From: CAVIQK01 sp963644945
GTDB taxonomy: Bacteria > Bacillota > Clostridia > Christensenellales > DTU072
Direction of reading: 5' to 3'
NCBI GenBank assembly: GCA_963644945.1
Contig: CAVIQK010000005.1
Location: 1-64,000, forward strand
Length of the DNA: 64,000 nt
Positions within the stretch are counted from its first letter, which is position 1. Every line of letters begins with the position of its first letter. The position numbers and the translations under genes are program-made. Shown piece after piece: positions 51,773 to 61,260 of this stretch. The notes below the pieces were generated by a model. That model was not told the DNA's origin. It did no database searches and saw nothing but the letters and a program-made list of their open reading frames with translations.

Positions 51773-52727
51773 TTCCTATTACGTCTTTTGCTGCCGAAAC
51801 TAGATTATAGACACAATCTTCTAAATACCCATATACTCTGCATCCTGCTGCATTGTCGTGACCACCGCCATTGAAACACTTGGAGACGTAGTATGCATAT
51901 GAATTTTCTTTTGATCTTATAGACACTTTATATGCTTTTTCCGCAATTTCAGCAATAGAAATTGCTACTTTAACACTATTTATGTTAATAATTTCGTTTA
52001 CCATATTCTCGGTATCTTTTTCGCTTGTATTAGTTAAATCGTAAAGCGATTTGGTAAAAGCAATAACACCAATCTTTGAATTTTCATAAAACCGTGCCGA
52101 TGAAAGAATTTTAGTTTTTAAGTCGAAGACATTTTTTTCTACACTTCGCAATAGTTTCCTAGCGATCTGTTCTGCTTCGATTCCGTAAGAATAAAGATTT
52201 GCGACCATAAGCATTGTTTTTTCTGTGACGGATGAATAGACGAAAGAACCGGTATCGGTTAATACACCGGCATATATGTCTTGAGCGATGCTTTTATCCA
52301 TCAATGAAATATCGTACTCTTTGATTAAATAATACAAAACCTCTGCAGCCGAAGAACCTGTTTCATTGATAAAATAGTCGTCAAATCCTTCTAAATCACC
52401 CTTAATATGGTGATCTATAATAAACTTATTTTGGCATTTGCCTAATATGCTAACAGATTTATTTCCTATACGAGAAAGCTCATTGGCATCGACAATGACA
52501 CCTAAATCGTAACTTTCTAAATATTCAACATTAAACTTAAATTCTCCGTCGAACGAATAAAGTTTATCGGGAATCTCATTTTCTGAATATAAATATGGGG
52601 TGTTGCCCCATTTTTTTATAAGTCTTGCTAGCGCAGTTGCGGTACCAACGGCATCTGCATCGGGATTTATGTGAATAAAAATCGCAACTGACTTAAACTT
52701 TTTTATTTTATCTAGAATATTTTTCAC
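51765..52727 (-). CDS. nrnA: Bifunctional oligoribonuclease/pAp phosphatase NrnA
   Basis: DHH-family phosphoesterase that degrades nanoRNAs and in some species 3'-phosphoadenosine-5'-phosphate. The 320 residues contain FIHINPDADAVGTATALARL, LGVIVDANELSRI, the DHH box FIIDHHIKGDLEGF, GVLTDTGSFVYSSVTEKT, and the DHHA1 signature FNGGGHDNAAGCRV near the C terminus. The start is GTG with GAGG upstream. The usual neighbour of rbfA and truB. Confidence 0.94.
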   Translation of the reverse strand: MKNILDKIKKFKSVAIFIHINPDADAVGTATALARLIKKWGNTPYLYSENEIPDKLYSFDGEFKFNVEYLESYDLGVIVDANELSRIGNKSVSILGKCQNKFIIDHHIKGDLEGFDDYFINETGSSAAEVLYYLIKEYDISLMDKSIAQDIYAGVLTDTGSFVYSSVTEKTMLMVANLYSYGIEAEQIARKLLRSVEKNVFDLKTKILSSARFYENSKIGVIAFTKSLYDLTNTSEKDTENMVNEIININSVKVAISIAEIAEKAYKVSIRSKENSYAYYVSKCFNGGGHDNAAGCRVYGYLEDCVYNLVSAAKDVIGND

Positions 52728-52737
52728 TCAAAACCTC

Positions 52738-53061
52738 TTATATCGACTTCAAAATCTCTTCGATTCTCAATGCATTGTCTAAAGTTTCATCAAATACGAA
52801 TGTAATTTTAGGTACAGTGCGAATTTTGACACGTTTGAATAGGAGTTTTCTAATATAAGACGCAGCATTATTTAATGCTTTTACAAGATCGTCAATATTT
52901 TTTGTCCCGTAGGCACGAACATAAACCTTAGCATAACTCAAATCTTTAGCTGTTTGAACCTCACATATAGACACAACTGCATCTATACGTGGGTCCTTAA
53001 TTTCATTATTGACAATCTCTGATATTTCTTTTTTTAATTGACTATCAACTCTTTCTATCAT
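52738..53061 (-). CDS. rbfA: Ribosome-binding factor A
   Basis: Small KH-fold factor for late maturation of the 30S subunit and cold adaptation. The 107 residues follow the family: RVDSQLKKEISEIVNNEIKDPRIDAVVSICEV, DLSYAKVYVR, ALNNAASYIRKLLFKRVKIRTVPKITFVFDETLDNALRIEEIL. The start overlaps the infB stop by one base, so translation is coupled. Confidence 0.95.
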   Translation of the reverse strand: MIERVDSQLKKEISEIVNNEIKDPRIDAVVSICEVQTAKDLSYAKVYVRAYGTKNIDDLVKALNNAASYIRKLLFKRVKIRTVPKITFVFDETLDNALRIEEILKSI

Positions 53062-55634
53062 TATGCCATCTTTTCCAAAACAAAACTTTCTATTACGTCG
53101 CCAACTTGAATATCATTGAAATTTTGAATTCCAATACCGCATTCCGTGTTGAAATTGACTTCTTTTGCGTCGTTTTTTTCACGCTTTAGCGAAGATATTT
53201 CGCCTTCATACACGATTACACCTTCTCTTAGCAAACGAACTTTTGCACCTCTTACAATTTTGCCGTCTTTTACCATGCAACCTGCAACATTTCCAACACC
53301 TGTAATTCTAAATACTTGGCGAATTTCGGCTCTACCCATATATTTCTCGTTGAATTTCGGGCTCAAGAGGCCTTTTACAGCATTGCCGATATCATCGATA
53401 ACATCATATATAATACGATAAGTTCTAATATCGATTTTTGCTCTTTCAGCTTCGACTTTCGCTTTATTGTCGGGACGAACGTTGAATCCTATGATTATTG
53501 TATAATCGGTCTTTGCAAGCATAATATCGGATTCATTGATAGCACCGACACCGGAATGCATAATATTGATTTTAACTTCATCATTGGATAGTTTTTCAAC
53601 GGACTGTTTGACTGCCTCGACAGACCCTTGTACATCGGCTTTGATAATCAAATTTAGATGTGTAAGTTTTTCTTCGCTTGTTGCATTGAGAATATCTTCA
53701 AGAGTCTTGAATTTAGGTCCTGACTCTTGTTGTTTTTCTCTACTTCTAAGTTCTGATACTTTTGTAATAAGGCTTTTGTCTGTTGTTGACATAACCTGAT
53801 CTCCGGCATTAGGAACATCCGAAAAACCTAGCACTTGAACAGGAATTGACGGGCCGGCAGATTTGATAACCTTACCTGCATCCGAATAAAGAGCCCTTAC
53901 CTTACCGGTAACCGTATCGGCTATAATATAATCGCCTACTTTTAACGTACCGTTTTGTACCAATACTGTTGCAACCGGTCCCATACCTTTGTCAAGTTTT
54001 GCCTCGATTATAGCACCTTTGGCTTGACGATCGGCATTTGCCTTAAGTTCCATCATTTCGGCCACCAAAAGAATCGTATTGAGAAGTTCGTCAATATTCT
54101 CTCCCGTTTTTGCGGACACTTTTACAACCGGTACTTTTCCGCCCCATTCCTCAGGAACTATATCATAGTTGGTAAGTTGTTGCAAAACTCGTCCCGGATC
54201 GGCAGCAGGTTTGTCCATCTTGTTGATTGCGACAATAATTTCCACTCCGGCAGCCTTTGCGTGATTTATTGCTTCTACCGTTTGGGGCATAATTCCGTCA
54301 TCAGCGGCTACAACGATTACTGCTATGTCGGTTACGTTTGCACCCCTCATTCTCATCGAAGTAAAAGCTTCGTGACCGGGAGTATCTAGGAATGTAATTA
54401 TTCCGCCGTCATTTGTTTTTATTGTATAAGCGCCAATATGTTGCGTTATTCCGCCTGCTTCACCAGATGCCACGTGAGATTTACGTATATAGTCCAAAAT
54501 GGAAGTTTTACCATGATCGACATGTCCCATAATTGTAACAATCGGAGGACGTGGTTTTAATGACAATGCATCGTCTTCGGCTTCATGAATTTCTACAAGC
54601 TTTTCTTCTACGGTTTTTTCTGCTTTTAATTCTAATGTAATTCCAAATTCGGATGCAATTAGCGATGCTGTTTCAAAATCAATATAATCATTTATTGTTT
54701 TATTGATATCCAACATTAAAAGTGTATTTATAATCTCGGGTCCTGTTTTGCCGATTTTTTCACTTAACTGTTTAACCGTCAAAGTTGGGGTAGTAATAAC
54801 AGCATGTTTAATGGAAGATTGTTGCTTTTCAACCTTATCCTTTTTAACTTTTGTCTTTCTAATTTTTATAATTTCGCCGTCATCATCATATTCCACGGCG
54901 GAGGTATCGGTCATATACCCCTTGTTGACTTGAGCCTTTTTGTTTACAACTTTATTATCATATTCTGAAGACCGTTTATGTTTGTCGATATCATTTTGCG
55001 GTTTTTTCTTTGACGGATTGCCAATAATAGGTTGAGGCTCGACTTGCGGTCCTTTTGACGGTTTACCAAAAGCCCCACCTTGTCCCGATTGGGAAGACGG
55101 TCTTTGAGGTTGTTTATCTCTGTCGGTTGCTTGTTGAGGACGAGGAGATCTTTGAGGTTTTGTTGTCTCGTTTTTTTCCGGGGGTACATAAAAACGTATT
55201 GTTTTTTCACCTTCTTTTTTAGGCTGTACTCCTTCGGAGATATTGTTCTCTACAGGCTTTTTAACATCAACATTTATCGAAGTTTTAGGTTCTTCATCAA
55301 CTTTGACTGTATCGTTGTCAACTTTACTATCAAGATCTTCTGAGACATTTTCAGACTCTGCCGTTGTTACACCTATTAGAGATTCTCTTTCTTTATCCAA
55401 TTCCGCCTTATCTTTTTCGCCTTTTTCTTTCTCGGCGGATTCTTTTAATAATCTCTCTTCTATTTGTTTTTCGATCTCTGCTTTTCTATTTTTCAAAGTT
55501 TCGATCGATTTTTCTACTTCGTCCTTCTTTGTTTTAATCAATGCAAGTATTTGCTGATAATCGCCGTTGACGAAAACCGAAATTTGTTCGTAAATTTTTT
55601 CTTTTATTTCGGTATTATTTGTTTGTTCGGGCAT
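53061..55634 (-). CDS. infB: Translation initiation factor IF-2
   Basis: GTPase that delivers initiator tRNA. The 857 residues have a long charged and proline-rich N-terminal region of about 280 residues, an IF2N module (VKQLSEKIGKTGPEIINTLLML) and the G domain with GHVDHGKTSILDYI, DTPGHEAFTSMR and NKMDKPAADP. C-terminal OB domains follow, ending in GVIVYEGEISSLKREKNDAKEV and FNDIQVGDVIESFVLEKMA. GGAG precedes the ATG. The ylxQ gene that often sits before infB is absent. Confidence 0.97.
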   Translation of the reverse strand: MPEQTNNTEIKEKIYEQISVFVNGDYQQILALIKTKKDEVEKSIETLKNRKAEIEKQIEERLLKESAEKEKGEKDKAELDKERESLIGVTTAESENVSEDLDSKVDNDTVKVDEEPKTSINVDVKKPVENNISEGVQPKKEGEKTIRFYVPPEKNETTKPQRSPRPQQATDRDKQPQRPSSQSGQGGAFGKPSKGPQVEPQPIIGNPSKKKPQNDIDKHKRSSEYDNKVVNKKAQVNKGYMTDTSAVEYDDDGEIIKIRKTKVKKDKVEKQQSSIKHAVITTPTLTVKQLSEKIGKTGPEIINTLLMLDINKTINDYIDFETASLIASEFGITLELKAEKTVEEKLVEIHEAEDDALSLKPRPPIVTIMGHVDHGKTSILDYIRKSHVASGEAGGITQHIGAYTIKTNDGGIITFLDTPGHEAFTSMRMRGANVTDIAVIVVAADDGIMPQTVEAINHAKAAGVEIIVAINKMDKPAADPGRVLQQLTNYDIVPEEWGGKVPVVKVSAKTGENIDELLNTILLVAEMMELKANADRQAKGAIIEAKLDKGMGPVATVLVQNGTLKVGDYIIADTVTGKVRALYSDAGKVIKSAGPSIPVQVLGFSDVPNAGDQVMSTTDKSLITKVSELRSREKQQESGPKFKTLEDILNATSEEKLTHLNLIIKADVQGSVEAVKQSVEKLSNDEVKINIMHSGVGAINESDIMLAKTDYTIIIGFNVRPDNKAKVEAERAKIDIRTYRIIYDVIDDIGNAVKGLLSPKFNEKYMGRAEIRQVFRITGVGNVAGCMVKDGKIVRGAKVRLLREGVIVYEGEISSLKREKNDAKEVNFNTECGIGIQNFNDIQVGDVIESFVLEKMA

Positions 55635-55635
55635 A

Positions 55636-55914
55636 TTATTCTCCTTTATTTACTTGTGTCTTTTCAATTAATGAATCATACAATGCATCATCAACTTGAA
55701 TATTAAAAACTCTTCTAAATACTTGTTGTTTTTTTGCAAGAATTGCACACTCGGGGTTTTTGCATATATATGCACCTCGTCCGTCCGCATGGCCTTTAGT
55801 ATCTATTTCTATTGTGCCTTGCGGAGTCCTTACAATTCTAATAAAATTTTCCGGAGAAGAATGTGATTTGCATACAACACACATTCTTTCCCCTTTTTTA
55901 CCTTTATCTTTCAC
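55636..55914 (-). CDS. rnpM: YlxR/RnpM family protein
   Basis: A small nucleic-acid-binding protein of the DUF448 family. In Bacillus subtilis YlxR binds RNase P RNA and was renamed RnpM. The 92 residues contain the conserved ERMCVVCKSHSSPENFIRIVR, GHADGRGAYICKNPECAILAKKQQVFRRVF; four cysteines form a possible metal site. It stands between nusA and infB as usual, with one- to two-base gaps. Confidence 0.93.
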   Translation of the reverse strand: MKDKGKKGERMCVVCKSHSSPENFIRIVRTPQGTIEIDTKGHADGRGAYICKNPECAILAKKQQVFRRVFNIQVDDALYDSLIEKTQVNKGE

Positions 55915-55916
55915 AA

Positions 55917-57044
55917 TCAGTCGTTAGAATCGCTGTTTTCACCGGGGAACATTGTTGAATATGCTTTAATATCTATTTGAATTCCGGTAAGTCTTGTTGC
56001 AAGTCTTGCGTTTTGTCCGCCTTTACCTATTGCCAAGGAAAGTTTATCGTCGGGAACCAAAACTACTGCTTTGTTGTCTGCCTCATTGTATTGGACCATT
56101 CTAATTTTTGCAGGAGACAACGCTCTGACGATATATTCGTACGGCTCTGCGCAATAAGGAATGACGTCGATTTTTTCTCCACCCAACTCATTTACTATTG
56201 CATTGACTCTAACACCTTTTGCACCTATACAAGATCCAAGTGCGTCAACATTGGGATCATCGCTGTAAACAGACATTTTGGTGCGATATCCGGCTTCTCT
56301 AACAATGTTTTTGACTTTGACCAATCCGGATTTTAATTCAGGCACTTCCATTTCAAAAAGTTTCTTGACAAATCCTGCACAACTTCTCGAAACCAATACT
56401 TGTGTTGCGCCCTTTGCGTTGGTACGAACATGTTTTACATAAACTTTTATTTTATCGTTAACATTGTAATGTTCGCCATAGACTTGGTCTTGTCTGCCCA
56501 TGACACCTTCAAGCAATGTGCCGACGATTTGAACATATACCGTATCATTTTCAACTCTTAATACGACGGCTTGCATGATTTCGCCTTCTTTGTTGGTCAT
56601 TTCTGCCATTATTTGTTCACGCTTGATTTCGTTGATTCGTTGTTGAATAACTTGTTTTGCGGTTTGAGCAGCAACTCTTGAAAATTGGTAAGGTGTAACT
56701 TCTTCGGAAATGATGTCGCCGACTTTTGCACCGGGTTTTATATCTTGTGCTTCTTCAACAGTCAATTCATAATCTTTTTCGGGAACTTCACCTTCGATAA
56801 CTTTGTAGTATGCCGTATATTTTATAAGATTTTGTTCCGGATTCAATGTAACTACAACATTACGGCTCTCTCCGCTTTCTTTCTTATAAGCAGATGCAAG
56901 ACCTGATTCTATTGATGCAATTAATTGCTGTTTATCAAGTTTGTACTCGTTTTGAAGAAGTTCTAGTGCATCAAAAAACTCTCTATTTGCTTCTTCTCTC
57001 AACTTGGTTTCTTTTTGTTTTGACATTTTTGTATGGTCCTCCAA
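55917..57044 (-). CDS. nusA: Transcription termination/antitermination protein NusA
   Basis: RNA polymerase-associated factor. The 375 residues show an N-terminal RNAP-binding domain (FFDALELLQNEYKLDKQQLIASIESGLASAYKKE), an S1 domain (GEIMQAVVLRVENDTVYVQIVG, about 150-215), and two KH domains with DALGSCIGAKGVRVNAIVNELGGEKIDVI and DDKLSLAIGKGGQNARLATRLTGIQIDI. The short acidic tail lacks the C-terminal repeats of Proteobacteria, as is normal for Bacillota. A GGAGG lies upstream of the ATG. Confidence 0.97.
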   Translation of the reverse strand: MEDHTKMSKQKETKLREEANREFFDALELLQNEYKLDKQQLIASIESGLASAYKKESGESRNVVVTLNPEQNLIKYTAYYKVIEGEVPEKDYELTVEEAQDIKPGAKVGDIISEEVTPYQFSRVAAQTAKQVIQQRINEIKREQIMAEMTNKEGEIMQAVVLRVENDTVYVQIVGTLLEGVMGRQDQVYGEHYNVNDKIKVYVKHVRTNAKGATQVLVSRSCAGFVKKLFEMEVPELKSGLVKVKNIVREAGYRTKMSVYSDDPNVDALGSCIGAKGVRVNAIVNELGGEKIDVIPYCAEPYEYIVRALSPAKIRMVQYNEADNKAVVLVPDDKLSLAIGKGGQNARLATRLTGIQIDIKAYSTMFPGENSDSND

Positions 57045-57047
57045 AAA

Positions 57048-57503
57048 TTAAAATTTAATATATGGTTGCAATTTTTTAATTGCATCTTTTTTTATAACTT
57101 TTTCAATTCCGTCAATCAATAATACGAATTGATCGGAATCATAAGATTTTAATATCCCGTGAACACGTTTCTTTCCCTTTTCGTCACGTTTTATATAAAT
57201 TGCTTCTAAATCCTCGCCGATATTTCTTCTAAAATCCGCATCTGTCACTACCGGACGATCAAGACCGGGGGATGAAATGGTTAGATGATAAGGCTCGCCG
57301 TTCGTAGGATCCAACTCATCCATAACGCTGTCAAGCAGTGTATTGACTTTTTCGCAATCATCTAAGTCAACTCCGCCTTGTTTATAAATGAACACTATAA
57401 GTGAGTCTTCGCCATACAATTTTTTGAACTCCAAATCAACCAATTCGTATCCGTTGTTTAGAAGTATCGGTTCAATCGCAGTTTTTATTGTATCAAGTTC
57501 CAT
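57048..57503 (-). CDS. rimP: Ribosome maturation factor RimP
   Basis: Needed for 30S subunit assembly. The 151 residues follow the family pattern: ILLNNGYELVDLEFKKLYGEDSLIVFIYKQGGVDLDDCEKVNTLLDSVMDELDP, then YHLTISSPGLDRPVVTDADFRRNIGED, and a C-terminal Sm-like domain. AAGGAG sits 6 bases before the ATG. It is the first gene of a long translation operon with its own promoter and a hairpin in the leader. Confidence 0.96.
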   Translation of the reverse strand: MELDTIKTAIEPILLNNGYELVDLEFKKLYGEDSLIVFIYKQGGVDLDDCEKVNTLLDSVMDELDPTNGEPYHLTISSPGLDRPVVTDADFRRNIGEDLEAIYIKRDEKGKKRVHGILKSYDSDQFVLLIDGIEKVIKKDAIKKLQPYIKF

Positions 57504-57523
57504 TTTGCTCCTTATAAACCGAA

Positions 57524-57541
57524 AGCGACCAATCGGTCGCT
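57524..57541 (-). other. Leader hairpin of the rimP operon
   Basis: A 7-bp stem AGCGACC/GGTCGCT with a 4-base loop. It lies between the predicted transcription start near 57567 and the rimP SD. The following T content is weak, so it could be an attenuator or just a stable leader hairpin. Confidence 0.45.
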
Positions 57542-57573
57542 CTCAAATGTGTTTTGCATATTTAAGCATATAT

Positions 57574-57602
57574 ATAATATCATATAAAAGTTCTTTATGC
57601 AA
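57574..57602 (-). promoter_or_regulatory. Promoter of the rimP-nusA-infB operon
   Basis: On the minus strand: TTGCAT (57597-57602), a 17-base spacer ending in TGA, and TATTAT (57574-57579), starting 11 bases after the PolC-like gene's stop. Confidence 0.6.
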
Positions 57603-57612
57603 GAGTTGTAGA

Positions 57613-59166
57613 TTAAATTTTTTTAGCAATTATCATAAATAATTTTGCTGTAGCCATCGCATCGTTGACGGCTCTATGGGCACCTTCGAGGGAAATATCA
57701 AGTTGATCACATAAATATTCAAGTTTAAATTTCTTAAACTGAGGAAATACTTCTCTCGACAATGCCAAGGTATCGTAAACCTTATTGTCAAAATTATAAC
57801 CACAGTCTCTTGCTCTTCCAACAATCATCCCCATATCAAACGGGGCATTATGGGCAACCAAACAACAGTTATAACAGAACTTGTAAAAGTCGCCTATGAC
57901 CTTTTTGAATAACGGTGCATTATCCACCATATCTTGCGAAATATTTGTAAGTTCCTTGATTTTCTCTGTCAATTTCTCTTGGGGATTTATAAAAGTCGTA
58001 AATGTTTCAACAATATTTCCTTTGGAAATTTTCACACCAGCCAACTCTATTACCTTATCAATATCGGTATTTATACCGGTTGTTTCGGTGTCAAAAACCA
58101 CAAAATCATGATCCAACAACACTTGCGGAATGACACGATTTTGATTTGTTTCAAACATTGAAATAGATTCAAATGAGGATTCTTTATACGGTTGAGGTGA
58201 AACTGTTGTGTAAGAATCGGGAACAGGTAAATACTTAATATCACTGAGGGCTTTCTCAAAATCAATATCAATAAGTGCTATCGCTTTGAGGTACATAACA
58301 TATTTGGAATCAAACTTGCTATATTCAATGCTGCCTTCTACCGCTACTTTATCATCAACTTTTAGTCGCATCATAACATCAATGACTTGCTGAACATTGG
58401 TAAACAACGAAACTTTCAATGTTGAACCTGTTGTATCGTCCAATACAAACGAAAAACATTTTTTCTGCAATTTTTCAATATCTTTTTCTTGCAATGATGT
58501 TATTTTACCGGTAACACAAACTCGTTCAAATTTATTTTGGGCTGCTAAAACATCTTTTATGTATTTTGCTCGATGCGTGATATTACCAAGTAGAATCTCT
58601 TTCATTTGGTAATTCATTATGCGTTGTGGAGCCGTCGAAATGGTGGCTATGGACGCAGAAGAATCTTTATATGGATCAATGCTTAATGCAACTTCGAACG
58701 ATTCTATAAATCTTGCATCTAGATATTTTTGAAGGTTTTCAACAAAAGCCGAACTTTTACAAAATTCATATACTTGTTTTGATGTTGATATAGTTACCTC
58801 AATATATTCGCCCTTGTTAATTTTTACCGATATATCGTTAAACGAGATTTTAGAAACTAAAATTTTGCTATCTTCTGCCAAAAAATCGCAAACGCTCTTT
58901 TTAATTTGCGTTTCCGACGTTTCTGTTTTTTTGAAGTTTAATTTCAAAATCATATCTTCCGGCAACAATGATGAGATGATCGAATTCAGTTTGCTTCTAA
59001 GCGGTGGATCATAACCATCGTTTTTGACAAGATATTTATCATATTTTTCCGAAGGTACTAGAAGAGTAATATTGACAACATCGTTGTCAATTTCGACATT
59101 TGACAACTTGAACATTCTTTCTTCCGGATCAAGATATTTATTTAATTCGAATATAAATGTTCCCAT
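57613..59166 (-). CDS. PolC-like protein reduced to N-terminal, OB and exonuclease domains
   Basis: A 517-residue protein at the locus where Bacillota carry polC. Residues 1-200 look like the weakly conserved PolC N-terminal region, and 213-300 an OB fold (FERVCVTGKITSL to DDKVAVEGSIEY). A linker of about 55 residues replaces the PHP start. A DEDDh 3'-5' exonuclease closes the protein, with Asp359/Glu361 (FDTETTG), Asp444 (HNAPFDMG), His497 and Asp502 (HRAVNDAMA). The PHP and polymerase parts of PolC (usually about 1430 residues) are missing, and only 109 bases separate the stop from rimP. The nuclease looks active; its role (proofreading in trans, repair) is unknown. The replicase must lie elsewhere. 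Confidence 0.85.
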   Translation of the reverse strand: MGTFIFELNKYLDPEERMFKLSNVEIDNDVVNITLLVPSEKYDKYLVKNDGYDPPLRSKLNSIISSLLPEDMILKLNFKKTETSETQIKKSVCDFLAEDSKILVSKISFNDISVKINKGEYIEVTISTSKQVYEFCKSSAFVENLQKYLDARFIESFEVALSIDPYKDSSASIATISTAPQRIMNYQMKEILLGNITHRAKYIKDVLAAQNKFERVCVTGKITSLQEKDIEKLQKKCFSFVLDDTTGSTLKVSLFTNVQQVIDVMMRLKVDDKVAVEGSIEYSKFDSKYVMYLKAIALIDIDFEKALSDIKYLPVPDSYTTVSPQPYKESSFESISMFETNQNRVIPQVLLDHDFVVFDTETTGINTDIDKVIELAGVKISKGNIVETFTTFINPQEKLTEKIKELTNISQDMVDNAPLFKKVIGDFYKFCYNCCLVAHNAPFDMGMIVGRARDCGYNFDNKVYDTLALSREVFPQFKKFKLEYLCDQLDISLEGAHRAVNDAMATAKLFMIIAKKI

Positions 59167-60179
59167 TATAACTCTCCTATCAATATTGATAATTCTTTCT
59201 CAATATCATCATTTTTTATAGTTTTAATTTTCTCGCCTTTACTAAACAATACAGAAAAATCTTTCCCACCGGCTATTCCAATGTCGGCATCCCGACCTTC
59301 ACCTAATCCGTTTACTACACAACCCATTACAGCAATTTTAACATTTTTATGTATGTTTTCCACGGCTTTTTCTACTTTCGTTGCCAAACTTTCAACATCT
59401 ATTACGGTTCTTCCGCAAGTAGGACAGGCAACAACTTTAGGCATATCGCATCTAAGTCCAAGATAGTTTAGCATTTTCTTTGCAGCAATTACTTCGTTCC
59501 TGGGATCTCCCGCAATCGATACTCTTATCGTATCGCCTATGCCGTCGATTAGCAATGCGCCAATAGCCATTGCCGATTGAATTTTTGCGGTTTCACCTAC
59601 TCCTGCTTCGGTAAGACCTAAGTGTAAAGGGTGATCGGTTCTTTTTGAAAGAGCCCTATATGCGTCAATTGTTTCTTTGACATCACTGCTTTTTACCGCA
59701 AGAACTAAATCATAAAAGCCAAGTGTTTCAAATTTGTCCGCAGTCTTCAAGCATAAGTCAACCATTTTATCGGCAGTTACTTCACCTTTAATCGATCCTC
59801 TATTTACTCCGACTCTAATAGGCACCTTATAATCTTTTGCACAAGACACAATATCTTTAATAATATCAAGAGATGTGTTGCCCGGATTTAGCCGTATTTT
59901 TTTTGCACCGTTCTCAATTGCTTTGATAGCGACTTTTGCATCAAAATGTATGTCTGCGATTAATGGTACGCAAGATTGTTTTGCGATTTCCTTAAAAGAT
60001 TTTGCTGCATCGTCATCCTGAACAGTTACTCTTACCAAGTCCGCTCCCAACTCATATAATGATTGTACTTGATTGCATGTACCAATAACGTCTCTTGTAT
60101 CGGTATTTGTCATGGTTTGGATGGGAATATAATTTTTATCCCCGATTACAACATTTCCTACATTAACAATTCTCTTCAT
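59166..60179 (-). CDS. ispG: 4-hydroxy-3-methylbut-2-enyl diphosphate synthase IspG
   Basis: Fe-S enzyme of the MEP isoprenoid pathway, converting MEcPP to HMBPP, the substrate of IspH. The 337 residues show the TIM barrel (IPIQTMTNTDTRDV, DLVRVTVQDDDAAKSF, PLIADIHFDAKVAI, KIRLNPGN) and the C-terminal cluster domain with VACPTCGRTVIDVE and AVMGCVVNGLGEGRDADIGIAGG. The stop overlaps the PolC-like start by one base and the start abuts rseP. Confidence 0.96.
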   Translation of the reverse strand: MKRIVNVGNVVIGDKNYIPIQTMTNTDTRDVIGTCNQVQSLYELGADLVRVTVQDDDAAKSFKEIAKQSCVPLIADIHFDAKVAIKAIENGAKKIRLNPGNTSLDIIKDIVSCAKDYKVPIRVGVNRGSIKGEVTADKMVDLCLKTADKFETLGFYDLVLAVKSSDVKETIDAYRALSKRTDHPLHLGLTEAGVGETAKIQSAMAIGALLIDGIGDTIRVSIAGDPRNEVIAAKKMLNYLGLRCDMPKVVACPTCGRTVIDVESLATKVEKAVENIHKNVKIAVMGCVVNGLGEGRDADIGIAGGKDFSVLFSKGEKIKTIKNDDIEKELSILIGEL

Positions 60180-61259
60180 TTACATCACCAAAAATTGAAA
60201 AACATCTGCAAAAATTGCAAATGCAAAAAGAAGTAATAAACCTACTGTATGTATTATTGCTTCAACTTTTCTAGGAACAGGTTTTTTGAAAATCCATTCG
60301 ATTAATACAAAAACAATTCTGCCTCCGTCTAAAGCGGGAAGTGGCAAAAGATTCATGACTGCTAAATTTGCAGATATTATACATACTAAATATAGCAAAC
60401 TTGAAAATCCGTACGAAGCGGAGTCTGCCATTGCTTTTATTGTTGTAACCGTACCGCCGACTGCGCTCATGCCGAGTTTTCCTGTAATAAGTTTTCCTAA
60501 AATCGCCAACACGCTATATACAATATAGAACGCAAAACCGAAAGACCTGCCTATTGCTCTCCAAAACGGTAATCTAGTAGCGCTCAAGCCCATGCTAAAA
60601 CCAAATCCCGTGGCTTCAACCTTTTTACCTTCTTCATCAAGATAGGAATAATCGCCCCTTTCGAGATTAATGTCTTCTATCGTACCATCCTCATGCATAA
60701 CTCTAAATGTTACAACGCCTTCTTTTTTTGACAAAAGATCGGAAAAATCTGACTGCAAAAGGATATTCACTTGATGCCCGTTGACTCCGAGTATTACATC
60801 CCCTTCTTGAAGATATTCAACAGTTGCCGAAGGAGCAGTATCGTAAACTTTTATAATTTTGGGCAATACTTGCCCATATACCATAAAAAATATGGCTATT
60901 ATTATAATTCCTGATATAAAATTAAACATGGCTCCGGACAACAAAACAATTATCCTTTTCCATGGTTTTTGATTATTGAATGCAGTGGGAGATTCGTTGC
61001 CTTCTTCGTCTTCTCCTTCGAATTGGCAAAAACCGCCTAACGGCAAAGGACGTATTGAGAATAGCATGCCACTTTTTAAGCGCTTTTTGAATATTTTGGG
61101 ACCAAAACCTATTGCAAACTCTTCAATTTTGAATCCAAGAAGTCGCCCCGCCAAAAAATGTCCAAATTCATGAATAACGATCATTAGCATCAAACAAACT
61201 AATGACAATAAGACGTATCCTATATATCTAAAAACTTCTGCCGCTGTCGCTAGAATCAT
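60180..61259 (-). CDS. rseP: Site-2 intramembrane metalloprotease RseP
   Basis: Zinc protease that cuts membrane-bound anti-sigma factors and signal peptide remnants. The 359 residues have the active site MIVIHEFGHFLAGRLLGFK in the first membrane segment, a PDZ domain (VEYLQEGDVILGVNGHQVN, about 150-225), and the metal/active-site NLLPLPALDGGRIV in a late helix. AGGAG precedes the ATG. Standard place between dxr and ispG. Confidence 0.96.
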   Translation of the reverse strand: MILATAAEVFRYIGYVLLSLVCLMLMIVIHEFGHFLAGRLLGFKIEEFAIGFGPKIFKKRLKSGMLFSIRPLPLGGFCQFEGEDEEGNESPTAFNNQKPWKRIIVLLSGAMFNFISGIIIIAIFFMVYGQVLPKIIKVYDTAPSATVEYLQEGDVILGVNGHQVNILLQSDFSDLLSKKEGVVTFRVMHEDGTIEDINLERGDYSYLDEEGKKVEATGFGFSMGLSATRLPFWRAIGRSFGFAFYIVYSVLAILGKLITGKLGMSAVGGTVTTIKAMADSASYGFSSLLYLVCIISANLAVMNLLPLPALDGGRIVFVLIEWIFKKPVPRKVEAIIHTVGLLLLFAFAIFADVFQFLVM

Positions 61260-61260
61260 A

